Shown here: positions 11,350 to 21,529 of the stretch, piece by piece
Layout of the letters: every line of letters starts with the position of its first letter
Numbering within the stretch: the stretch's first letter is position 1
Origin: Mauremys mutica
Lineage: Eukaryota > Chordata > Testudines > Geoemydidae
Reading direction: 5' to 3'
Assembly (NCBI RefSeq): GCF_020497125.1
Contig: NC_059073.1
Coordinates: forward strand, 16,947,225 to 17,011,224
Length of the DNA stretch: 64,000 nt
Made by a program: the position numbers and the translations under genes
Notes under the pieces: generated by a model
Databases searched by the model: none
Seen by the model: the letters and a program-made list of their open reading frames with translations, nothing else
What the model was told of the DNA's origin: nothing

Positions 11350-11425
11350 ACTTGGTCCTGCCTCAGAGCACAGAGCTGGACTAGTTAACCTATCCAAATC
11401 TCTTCCAGCCCTATATTTGTGTGAT
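11350..11425 (+). mobile_element. CR1-A: right part (3' terminus)
   Basis: Resumes the CR1-A 3' UTR: ACTTGGTCCTGCCTCAGAGC, then GGACTAGTTAACC, then CTTCCAGCCCTATATTTG. This is the conserved last part of CR1, with a degenerate terminal octamer (TGTGATTTG in place of TCTATGATTC). Confidence 0.8.
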
Positions 11426-11469
11426 TTGATATTAATATATTGGTGTCATTTTGTTAACCATCTAGGCAA

Positions 11470-11680
11470 TAATATCCAGTGGGTAGCGTACAGGACCTGG
11501 AGACAGTCGGCCCAAATTCTAAACCCAGCTCTTCCACCTAATCATTGTGCAACCTTAGGCAAGTCACTTCACTTTTTTTTGTGCCCTTGGTTTCCCCACC
11601 TGTAAAAAAACAGTATAATAATGCTTACCTACTTTTGAAAATTGTTTTGAGGTCTATGGATTAAAATCACTATAAGTATT
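11470..11680 (+). mobile_element. MIR-type CORE-SINE
   Basis: Contains the diagnostic MIR sequence order: GCTCTTCCACCTAATCATTG, CAACCTTAGGCAAGTCACTT, TTTCCCCACCTGTAAAA, ATAATGCTTACCTACTT, and a tail near AAATCACTATAAGTATTA. MIR is an ancient tRNA-derived SINE shared by amniotes. It is diverged, as expected for its age. Confidence 0.85.
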
Positions 11681-12070
11681 ATTTTATTCTTTTTTTCTTT
11701 ATTTTTTACTAGAGGTTACAGAACAGCTGCAATATCCTGGAGGTTTTGGTTATGTGCTTGTTTCAATATACTACAAACAAATATTTCCTTTTTCTACTGC
11801 TTGAAATGAGGGTTACAAGTAGTCTTCCCTTCACACAAGTAGACATAGGTATAGCTTTAAATCTAAAGTTCATAGAAAATGTATCTGGAGCAGTATGGTG
11901 AGGAAGCCAGTATGAGAACTATATATAATAAATTATAGAATAACATGAGCAATAGTAGATAATACTGTCTTAGGTTTAGGAACAATCTTCTGTTGCTTAA
12001 AGAACTGAATATATTTTGCTATCACATTCTTACAAAGAACCAGTTTTAAATTTCTGACAAATTAACTTAC

Positions 12071-12189
12071 CTTAGGAAATTGTTTCACTGGAATTAATAC
12101 TTTCTGCCCCAGCTTCATATTTTTATTTATCACTACATCAATATACTTTTCCTCTTCCTTTCCTTCCCCTTTTTGGAATTTCTCAATTT
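12071..12189 (-). CDS. KHDRBS3: KHDRBS3 internal coding exon (probably coding exon 2)
   Basis: KHDRBS3 (T-STAR/SLM2) is a nuclear STAR-family RNA-binding protein that dimerises through its QUA1 region, binds U/A-rich RNA through a KH domain and regulates alternative splicing. Read on the minus strand, this 119-nt segment has no stop in one frame. It encodes [10 protein letters not shown], then [20 protein letters not shown], then [10 protein letters not shown]. From memory this matches mammalian KHDRBS3 with one conservative change (D to E before EEKY) and is clearly further from KHDRBS2. The exon covers the end of QUA1 and the start of the KH domain. It is preceded by a pyrimidine-rich acceptor (TTCTTTACAG) and followed by a consensus donor (AAG|GTAAGT). 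It begins in codon phase 1, so the first Glu needs a G from the previous exon. Neither neighbouring coding exon was found in the window. Confidence 0.95.
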
Positions 12190-12358
12190 CTGTAAAGAAA
12201 AGTACAAAAATCTGTTACTGATTTTTTTTTAAACTTGATATCATGTTCTCAAGTAAATGAATAATTTTTATATCAGCATAAATTCCAAAACCAGTGTGTA
12301 ACTTGTAAAACAGATTGATTTTCTCTCCTAGGCTGCCATTTACAACTACATATTTGAG

Positions 12359-14130
12359 CCATAAGAACATAAGAATGGTCATACTGGGTCAGACCAAAGG
12401 TCCATCAAGCCCAGTATCCTGTCCTCTGACAGTGGCCAATAGCAGGTGCCCCAAAGGGAATGAACAGACAGGTTATCATCAAGTGATACATGTCTTGTCA
12501 CCCAATCCCAGCTTCTGGAAAACAGAGGCTAGGAACACCATTCCTGCCCATCCTGGCTAATAGCCATTGATGGATCTATCTTCCATGAATCTATCTAGCT
12601 CCCTTTTGAACCCCGTTCTAGTACTGGCCTTCACAACACCCTCTGGCAAGGAGTTCTAGAGGATCATAGTCATTGCATGAAAAAAATACTTTCTTGTGTT
12701 TGTTTTAATCCTGCTACCTCTATTAATTTCATTTGGTGGCCCCTTGTTCTTGTATTATGAGAAGGAGTAAATAATACTTCCTTATTTGCTTTCTTTATAC
12801 CACTCATGATTTTATAGATCTCTATCATATTCCCCCTTAGTCGCCACTTTTCCAAGCTGAAAAGTCCCAGTCATATTAATCTCACCTCATACGGAAGCCA
12901 TTTCATACCCCTAATAATTTTCTGAATCTTTTCCAATTCCAATACATCTTTTCTTCAGATGGGGCAACCACATCTGCACGCAGTATTCAAGGTGTGGCCA
13001 TACCATGAATTTATATAGAGGCAATATGATATTTTCTGTATTATCTATCCCTTTCTTGATGATTCCCAACATTCTGATCACTTTTTTGACTGCCGCTGCA
13101 CATTGAGTGATTGATTTCAGAGAACTATCCACAATGACTCCAAGATCTCTTTCTTGAGTGGTAACAGCTAATTTAGATCACATCATTGTATATGTATAGT
13201 TAGGATTATGTTTTCCAATATGCATTACTTTGCATTTATCAACATTAAATTTCATCTGCCAGTTTGTTGTCCAGTCACCCAGTTTTGTGAGATCCCTTGT
13301 AATTCTTAAAGTCTGCTCTGAACTTAACTATCTTGAGTAATTTTGTATCATCTGCAAATTTTGCCACCTCACTGGTTACCCCTTTTTCCAGATTGTTTAT
13401 GAATATGTTAAACAGGACTGGGCCCAGTACAGATCCCTGGGGGACACCATTATTTACCTCTCTCCATTCTGAAAACTGAGCATTTATTCCTACCATTTGT
13501 TTTCTATCTTTTAACCAGTTACCAATCCATGAGAGAACCTTCCTTCTTAAACGCCTTTGGTGAGGGACCTTGTCAATGGCTTTCTGAAAATCTAAATGCA
13601 CTATATCCACTGGATCTCCTTTGTCCGCATGCTTGTTGACCCCATTAAAGAATTCTAGTAGATTGGTGAGGCATGATTTCCCTTTACAAAAACCATGTTG
13701 ACTATTTCCCAACAAATTATGTTCATCTATGTGTCTGACAATTTTGTTCTTATGATAGTTTCAACCAATTTGACTGGTACTGAAGTGAGACTTACTGGCC
13801 TGTAGTTGCCAGGGTCACCTCTGGAGCCCTTTTTAAAAATTGGCGTCACATTAGGTATCCTCCAGTAATTTGGTACAGAAGCTGATTTAAATGATAGGTT
13901 ACAGATGACAGTTAGTAGTCTTGCAATTTCACATTTGAGTTCCTTCAGAGCTCTTGGGTGAATACCATCAGGTCCTGGAGACTTATTACTCTTTAGTTTA
14001 TCAATTTGTTCCAAAATCTCTAATGACACCTCAATTTGGGACAGTTCCTCAGATCTGTCACCCAAAAAGAATGGCTCAGGTTTGGGACTCTCCTTAACAT
14101 CCTCAACAGTGAAGACCAATGCTTTGCTAT
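12359..14130 (-). mobile_element. CR1-C: 5'-truncated CR1/L3-like LINE upstream of the KHDRBS3 exon
   Basis: Minus-strand LINE whose 3' end carries tandem TTCTTATG octamers (12361-12376 on the plus strand reads ATAAGAACATAAGAAT), the hallmark of CR1-group termini. Reading upward there is a 3' UTR, RT C-terminus (12670-13132), RT palm with FADD (13275-13715) and RT fingers (13727 to about 14128). The 5' end is truncated near 14130. Its 3' terminus sits 169 bp from the acceptor side of the KHDRBS3 exon, in the same orientation as that gene. Confidence 0.9.
12670..14128 (-). pseudogene. CR1-C reverse transcriptase (broken)
   Basis: Upstream frame (13727 to about 14128) contains DKLKSNKSPGPDGIHPRALK and PIFKKGSRGDPGNYRPVSLT, the RT fingers. 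The next frame (13275-13715) contains [32 protein letters not shown] (first catalytic Asp), [18 protein letters not shown] and [10 protein letters not shown] (catalytic FADD). Downstream frames (12911-13132 and 12670-12855) hold the thumb, including LEYCVQMW. All three catalytic Asp are present, but the protein is split over at least three frames and lacks the endonuclease, so it is dead. Confidence 0.9.
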
Positions 14131-15493
14131 CCCAGAAGGGCTCCACTTTGATGGTGTGACTTGGCCAGAGGGCTGAACCACTGAAGACATGCTTAGTGAC
14201 ATTGGCAACCAACAGGGGGCTCCACAAGTAGGGGAAATGGTTACAGCACCACACCTAGCTGCTAGGGGATACTTGAGGTGAGTGCCCCATTACAATATTG
14301 TATATATTTAAAGTTTAATTCTCTTCGCCCTCCATAATCCACTCCCTATTCCCAACATACATTTTAACAAGAGTTGTAATGGAGTTATATCCTCCACTGT
14401 ATAGGTTTGACATCTACTTAAACACATTACTGTTAGCCTCCAGATGAAGTAAAAACAATCTTTCCAATGTTTAAAGCTACAAAATACCAAAACAAATAAC
14501 CACATGCCAAGTCCAAAAGTCTAGGATTGAAGTTAATGTACAGATGGTAACATTCCTGTGGATGATCCTTAGAAACACATTCACTCTTCATGTTTTTGAA
14601 CATCCTGAGGATGTTGTTTCCGCATCCACATCTATGGTCTCTCATTACATTTTCCACGTTACTTTAGCACAGTCTCCTTTAAAACAAAGTGTAAAGCTTT
14701 GCATGTGCTTAAATCTTTGCAGTACTAGAGCCCCAAACCCTTATCTTGCACTACGTTAACCAGATGTGGAGTCCAGTGCCCACACAGAGCCCAGCTGATT
14801 TTAGAGTGCTCCATATAGGCATAGGGTCACCCTTCCCCAGGATGTCATATTAGATCAGGGGCCTTTGTCAGTTAACCCCTTTGCAAACTGATGGACATTA
14901 CCATAACTTTTGTTTGTCAACAGGAACAAAACGTATCGAAAGACCTGTTAAGTATTTATTCAACATAGGCTTGATCCTACACCCACTGAATTAAATAGCA
15001 AAGCTTCTAATGACATCAGTCATGCAGAATCAGAGTCTTGTTTATTCCCCACATTTTTGCTTTGGGTCAACGCAAAACTCTGAATTATTTAAAAAACTAC
15101 TTAGAGAACCAGAGCGTCTTCAAGGTACAGTCTCACAGACTAATTTGTTTGAGTGATTTGTCTCTTTTACTGCTAACAGAAAAAAAATTAAAAGGAGTCA
15201 TTCTTGTTCATCACTGCAATAAAATCTGAGGGACAGCTAAAATAGATTAATCAGCTCACATTTTTCCTCGCTACTGAAATTTCACTCTGCTTTTTTATTT
15301 TTAGAATACACTTTCTCATAGCAAACACACAAAGAAATAAATACTCTTATGCTTATTATCTATGTTAATTTCTTATCACGATCTTACAAATTAAACAAAA
15401 ACATGATTCACAAATGAAGACAAAAATTTCTGGTAGCGTGTGCTTCAAAGTTTAAAATTTATTTTAGTAGCCAAAATGTTAATAAATCAAAAG

Positions 15494-15517
15494 AAAACAA
15501 CAACAACAACAACAAAA
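15494..15517. repeat. (CAA)n microsatellite
   Basis: Tandem CAA units with A-rich flanks. It is short and not attached to a recognisable SINE or LINE tail. Confidence 0.9.
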
Positions 15518-16311
15518 ACCCTATTTTTAGGCGTCACAAATATCTGTTGGCCACCTCTTTACTTTTAAAGACCTAGTGCATTTTTACAACTGAGTCAAAT
15601 GTAAAGTTTCCTTGAAATTTACATTCAGGTGAAATTGGCAAGAGTGCACACATACAACAATGAGGAATTTAGATTATAGGAAGATTAAAGTTTAATGAAC
15701 CATTTAAAGTTATAAAACTTTTGCTTTTTACAGCTTTTGATCTCCAGAGTCACATGTCGAGTGTAGTACTCTCTAAAATAATACTAAACTAGCTATAATG
15801 CCCTTGTTCCAAGCAAGGTAAATTTCATTATCATCAGCTATGTTATACATCACTCAGCTAATAAGGTCAGTGTATTACAAAACTTTTTAAGAGGTTGTTT
15901 ACTCAATTAAAATAAATTCTGCAATATTTAATATGGAAAAAGTGGGAGGAAATGTGTGGCATGTGTGTGTTAATTGCAACATCAAAGACAACATACTAAA
16001 GATACATAAACTGTAGACTCAAACCCAAAGCTTTCTTATCATTTAAAAGACTTCAGTTATTCAATACTGGTCCCATTTTACTGACATAACATCTCATGAA
16101 AGAGATGACAATATGTTGTATATTAATTGTTTGTAATATAATCTTTTGCCTATGCATTTATTGCCTGTGAATGAAACAAATTAACTACAATAATAGAAAT
16201 AATATATAATCCTCAGATTTGATTATTTCCCCTCCTCTGCATAACAATTTTTTACTAGAAATTGCTTAGAGGTGGTAAGTAAAACAAAAGGTATTCAATG
16301 TACACTTTTAC

Positions 16312-16339
16312 TTGTTTTTTTTGTTTGTTTGTTTGTTTC
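16312..16339. repeat. (TTTG)n microsatellite
   Basis: A T-run followed by tandem TTTG units. No retroelement could be recognised on either side. Confidence 0.9.
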
Positions 16340-19300
16340 ACTGAGATAAAAGCGCCACTCAAAATTGAGACGTCTGAGCATGTACTGTGCGGGAGTAAGT
16401 TAAATTTGCAGTGACTTCCGATTATGAAACTGATGTATTAATTGATTATATGTAAGAAACACATTCAAAGACATACTTTAATTCATAGAATAATTTATTT
16501 TCTAGTAAACCTAACTTATCTGACGTTTATTTCTGCAGGTGAACTAACCTGTAAACAGTCATGTTTTTTCTTGATATTAAAAAGGTTACTCATCTCAGCA
16601 TAAACAAATAAAAACTGAGGTTTGCTTTCTTCAGCTTTAATTAGTAGAAGTCATGCACTGTTGCACCCAATTGAACAGATGACATGAAATTTATTCCTCT
16701 TTTCCCAGAGCAACAAGCAAATATAACTAGTTCAAAACCAAATCAGAAAGGACTTGTATTAAAACTTTAAAATCTACTTTTGCAATGAATGGTGGTTCAC
16801 TCTAGGCTTTTATGTACACTGATGGCAAACAACAACAAAAATCATACAACTGAAAATAACCAGCAGTCTGACCAAGAGCTGCTTACAGGATTAAAGTACA
16901 CTGGATGATAGGTAAAAATAAAAACTCCCACAATACCTATATTTGCTATTCAATAGACATTGGGATTAGTTCCCTACCATCATGAGCACTGTGTAAAATA
17001 TGGTATTTTCTTAAAATGAGATTGTACTCTACAAAATGAAGAGTAATGAATATATCTGAACTCAGCATTCTTAAGTACCTCACTTTAACGACAATCAACC
17101 CACTTAATATTCGTTAACATGTAATTTATATTGTAATTAGTTCTACTTCAAATATTTTAAATTTCTAAATTAGATTTAAGTTGATATGAGTAAAAATATG
17201 TATTATCTGGGAAATAAAATGCTATAAAAACAGGTAGTTTTAAGATAATGTATTCATTCACCAATGACACATATTTTGAATTAATTATGATCTGTCACAG
17301 ATAAGTGAAAATAAATTCATTGATTCGTCTCAATATTAGCATTTCTGTCCAGAGCAGGGCACATCAATGTACATTTTATTGACCAGCCATTTGACCTATC
17401 CGAACCTGTCCTGCTTTCGCAATGTTTTTCAAGCTTTTTCTTAGCCTCAATAAAACTATTTTGTAAACCCGTAAAGGGACACTCATAACTTGATGGTAAA
17501 TAACAGAGGTTCTTTTAAAATTGCCATAGTCAGGTTTTTTCCTAAAATGAATTACTCTTCTTCCAGTAATAGTAAACCTTCCTCCAATAGTCACCATGTT
17601 AGTACTAAAAACAACAAACCACGAGACTTCTCTTATTGCTCTGTTTTAACATATTAATAATAAACTGCTGTTCCAAGAGTTGTGTTAGTTCATGTTAACA
17701 TCATAAAATTGAATCTGATTCTGAAAGAACATGAAAAAAATGTCCTGTTGGCTGTTGTATCACTAAAGAAACATAGAAAAAAAATTATTATGCATGCCAG
17801 AGCCAGTTTATCTTTATTTTTACCTCTATCTTTTCTTCTCTCTCTGTTCATTTCTTCCCACTCCCAACCCCTTTCAGGAAATCATGAACACCAAAAGTTT
17901 TAGCATCAGAGTATACACTCATAAGATATACAAGACTCATTTGACAAATATCATTCATGTATATCAAGCTTAACTTAATTGGGGAAAACTATGCCAGTCC
18001 AAAGAGCAAATCCAATCAGATTTTCAAGGTCGAACAGATAGGAGGATTTGCCTTTCCCTAATCCCAAGATTACATTCTGTACTACTCGGCTTTGTGTGAC
18101 AGTGCAGTCTCCTTGTTCAGAAATAATAAATGAACATGTGATTAAGGCTTCTGATAATGCTAAGGGATTAAAATCCCATGTTCTCAGGCCATAGATGTAG
18201 CATTTGCATTAGTCTAGGAATTCAGCTGAATGAATAATTATGTGTGTGTTTTTTTATCCACAGCAGAGAAGGCTAAGCAATGATTGCTTGCCGATTAACC
18301 CATATGACACAATATAACATTATTGAATAGATTAGATAATGGTGAAGTAGACTTCTTTAACTTTAATCTCAAACTAGAATTAATCTTCCTATCAGAGAAT
18401 TACAATAGTCAGACATGTTATTTCCAATTTAATTGGTATGCAATACTTAAAAGTCTAAGCAATATTAAAAATGATGCTCTGCCTTTATCTGTTTAATTGT
18501 CAACATCATCCTCAGTCTGAGGCCAAAATGTCAAACTCAAATCTGAAGTAGATATTGCTATACTCTCTGTTCTTTTGTGGGCAGTTCGGTTAAACAATAC
18601 TGCACAAAACTGAATTCCCAATGCAATGTTTTCCAACTCACTTATAATATTATAGCTCCTAAGCAAGATCCAAAAGATGTTTCTGCCCCTAGTGCCATGA
18701 AGACTATTTTTTTCAACATGACAGATGCAAGGCTGAGAGCTAAAATGTGTCTCCGAATCTAAAAGGGAGGTTCTTACATCAATAAACTGAAGTTTTTATG
18801 CAGTCTCTCTAACATTTGTTCAACAACCATATATATGTGCTGTATTCATCTTATTTACCAGAAAGAGCCTTTAGGCTTAATGAGATGCTGAACACATGCA
18901 ATTGCCAACTCTGCTCTCTTACATGAAAAGGCATAACAATACTTGCTGCTGGACCTTGGTAAGATGTGAATGAGTGTGAGCTTCACAAGAGACTTATTTC
19001 TAGGTTTTCATAAAACTACTGGTGCTGTGCTTACAGCTCAATTATGAATAACAAAAATAATTGTGAGAACAAGTTTTGTATCTACAAGCCTGGAAAAAAG
19101 AAACCACATCACTATTATTTTCAAACAACAGGTACAGTGGCCATAAAATACAAGACTCTTCAACAAACTTTTATTGCAGAAAAACTAACCACTTTAGATA
19201 ATGTAAAATGTCAGCTGGGCTACTACTCTTTAAAAAAAAATAGTGTGAATTCAGAGCTTCTAAAAGGAAATGACTGAAAGTTTGTTAACAAATTATAGCA

Positions 19301-19586
19301 ACGGACCTGACTGAACACTCTAAAATGGACAAGAGAGAATAAGATAGTCAACAGTTTAAGGAAATACTGAAAAAAACTGTAATTTGAGTGACAATTATAA
19401 CTATTAACTGGTCCAGTCCCACATTTCAACACTTCAGGATCAGATCCAGACACAAAATAAGTACTTTTTAAAATATCTTCTGTCCACTGACCCCAAAGCA
19501 CTTTACAATTAATATCCAAGTGATAATATATATAATATATAAATGTGGAATTTAAGTTAGTTTTAACAAAGATATTAGAATGGTCT

Positions 19587-20036
19587 TTGATGTCACAGAA
19601 TGCGCACCATCCAGCTTTTTTTCGGTGCGACAGTTCGCCTTACTGATCGTGGCGTATGTTGACTTCCTGACCCAAATAAACATATTTATCAACCTCTTGG
19701 ATCTGCTCTCCTCCAAGAGTTATTTGGGTTCTTGGCAGAATATCTGATCTCATGTATTTTGTTTTCGACTGATTCATTTTTAATCTGACTACTTTTCGCG
19801 TTCAGTTCTTTAAGCATTCTCTCAAGCTGGGGTGTATTTTCGGCTATCAGCACTATATCATCTGCGAACCTGAGATGGTTTAGCCGCTCGCCATTGATAT
19901 TAATCCCACCTTTCAAGTCTGCTCATTTAAAAACCAATTCAAGACAGGCTGTGAATAATTTTGGTGAAACTGTATCTCCTTGTTTCACACTTTTGTTGAT
20001 GGGGATTCAGAGGGGAGTATCAAACAGCAATATCAA
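19587..20036 (-). pseudogene. RTE reverse transcriptase, inverted 5' segment
   Basis: Minus-strand reading gives INKSVKQGDTVSPKLFTACL, then NGERLNHLRFADDIVLIAEN (the FADD catalytic loop), then TPQLERMLKELN, and a frame-shifted C-terminal part ending RKKAGWCAFCDIKD. These are in RTE-clade order. A stop interrupts the segment after ACLELVFK, and another precedes IPINKSV. It is an RT fragment only: neither the endonuclease nor the N-terminal fingers are present. Confidence 0.9.
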
Positions 20037-20040
20037 TGTC

Positions 20041-20495
20041 AGCAAGGACATCCTCCAAGGAAAGATCAGCAAAACAACTAGTGCGAATCTTTTCAACTTG
20101 ACCATGCTTCCAGCAATGTTATATGGCAGTGAAACATGGTCGCTGACAAAGACTGAAGAAGACCAAGTGTCTGTCACACAGAGGGCGATGGAATGAACAT
20201 TTTGGGCATTTCTCACCGTGATCACATCCCCAACAAGATAATTAGGCATTAGTCTGGAGTGTGAGACATTGTTGAAAGCAGGCTCAGCAAAATGTGGTGG
20301 GCGGGACATGTTGCCCGACTCAGTGACAACAGATGGGCCACAGCTATATCCGAGTGGTATCCACAAGAACAGAAACGGCCATGCGGTTGGCCTCCAAAGA
20401 GGTGGGATGATTTCCTAACAGGAGATAAGGACAAGCATGGCAAAGGATGGCCAGAGCGAGAAAAGATTGGAAGACATGTTGTGATCAGCTAAGTC
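20041..20495 (+). pseudogene. RTE ORF2 C-terminal segment
   Basis: Plus-strand frames encode SKDILQGKISKTTSANLFN, LTMLPAMLYGSETWSLTKTE and EDQVSVTQRAME, then after frame changes KMWWAGHVARLSDNRWATAI and WYPQEQKRPCGWPPKRWDDF. This is the conserved C-terminal region of RTE ORF2 after the RT palm. In-frame stops follow QRAME and WAFLTV..., so it is non-functional. The 3' end is at about 20533, where the target duplication begins. Confidence 0.88.
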
Positions 20496-20546
20496 TCAAC
20501 TGATGAAGGACCAACAGTCTACGCAGTCTATGCATTATAATGGTCT

Positions 20547-20833
20547 CGTGATACCACATTGATTTAAGGCATCCAAATCCACTTTCCTTGCCCTCTCCCC
20601 CTCACCAGATTCAAGATCACCTTATTCTTAAAATCATTTGAAACATAAACACAGGTTAAGCTGCTGAAAGCCAACTAAACTGGGTCTATATTAGCTCTAA
20701 CCAATTTTAAAATCATGTTAGCTGAATCAGTTTTAAACCTGTTAGAAAGTTTTCCCTGGATAGACAGTCCTTAGATCTCCTTTTTCAAAGTTTTAACTTT
20801 AGCAGAAAGGTTAAACAACTGATTGCAATATGC
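20547..20833. other. Possible MITE fragment
   Basis: Between the RTE and the hAT MITE lies sequence with AACCAATTTTAAAATCATGTT and a right edge AAAGTTTTCCCTGGATAGAC. It resembles one end of a reptile DNA-transposon MITE, but the opposite terminus was not seen. Confidence 0.3.
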
Positions 20834-21016
20834 CTACACACCCGTGGTTGTCAAACTTTTGTATTGGTGATTCCTTTCACACTGCAAGCTTCTGAATGTG
20901 ACCCCCTCCCTTATAAATTAAACACTTTAAAAATATTTAGCACTATTATAAATGCTGGCAGCCTTGTGACTCCCTGAGGGGTCACAACCCCCAGTTTGAG
21001 AACCCATGCTACACAC
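20834..21016. mobile_element. hAT MITE with perfect 8-bp target-site duplication
   Basis: The insert 20842-21008 (167 bp) is flanked by CTACACAC at 20834-20841 and again at 21009-21016, an exact 8-bp duplication typical of hAT. The termini are GTGGTTGTCAAACTTTTG on the left and CCCAGTTTGAGAACCCATG on the right, an imperfect inverted repeat of the TGGTTCTCAAACT type. There is no coding capacity. Confidence 0.9.
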
Positions 21017-21529
21017 AGTGCACATAATTACACACATAATTACATTTTTGCAGGATTGTGGCCTTAGTATAACCACAGGGAAGATACTGTTTCGTATCAT
21101 TTTTTACATTACAGTTTAGAACTGAAACAAATTCACTAGAGAAAATATTTAAAGGAAGCAGGATCAGCAACAAACAATATGTATCCTTGTCTGGAAGCCA
21201 CCAAAGGAAATATCAGTTTTACTTGCATTCTTCAAGATCAGAAAACTTTCACTTGACACTATGCTAAATCCAGCCAACCATCTTATATTTATATAAATAA
21301 TGCAACTATTTCTATTTCAGACAGAAGTAAACAAAGAAGAGCCCAATCCTGCATTCTTTATACACCCATCATTGACTTCAATGGAAGCTCTATATAGAAG
21401 ACCAGATGCTATAAAGGATCTAAGAGCTGGCAAGACAAAAATGCCTCTATTAAAGATTATAGCTAGAAATTCAAGTAACTGCTACGACAAATCAAAGTGT
21501 AACAAGATGGTGACCTTCCTTTAAATGCT
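21017..21529. other. Unassigned intron sequence
   Basis: AT-rich with no gene. CATTGACTTCAATGGAAGC near 21369-21387 is a motif frequent in turtle palindromic MITEs, but no termini could be defined. Confidence 0.35.

Larger units (their letters stand above)
1..12070 (-). other. KHDRBS3: Presumed downstream intron of KHDRBS3 (truncated by window start)
   Basis: The donor site of the KHDRBS3 exon opens an intron running toward lower coordinates. The next exon should encode the KH core beginning FNFVGKLLGPRG; no minus-strand segment below 12071 encodes it. The intron is therefore at least 12 kb here and contains a DIRS element, several CR1 pieces and a MIR. Confidence 0.75.
14131..19573. other. 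Repeat-poor AT-rich intron sequence
   Basis: About 5.4 kb with no element I can classify, apart from simple repeats: (CAA)n near 15494-15517, (TTTG)n near 16312-16339 and a pyrimidine-rich tract near 17810-17860. A CCCAAAGCACTTTACAA motif near 19492-19508 resembles the tail of a CORE-SINE. Open frames are short and unlike known proteins. Segments with preserved CpG, such as 16347-16400, could be conserved non-coding elements, but that needs an alignment. Confidence 0.5.
19587..20533. mobile_element. RTE-clade LINE copy with 5' inversion, flanked by target-site duplications
   Basis: Two RTE pieces lie back to back. 19587 to about 20036 encodes RT on the minus strand; about 20041 to 20533 encodes the C-terminal part on the plus strand. 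The breakpoints are contiguous in the protein: the minus piece ends at AFCDIKD and the plus piece begins at SKDILQGKIS. The flanks are near-identical 13-mers, ATTAGAATGGTCT (19574-19586) and ATTATAATGGTCT (20534-20546), with one mismatch. This is the structure produced by twin priming during target-primed reverse transcription. Confidence 0.88.
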
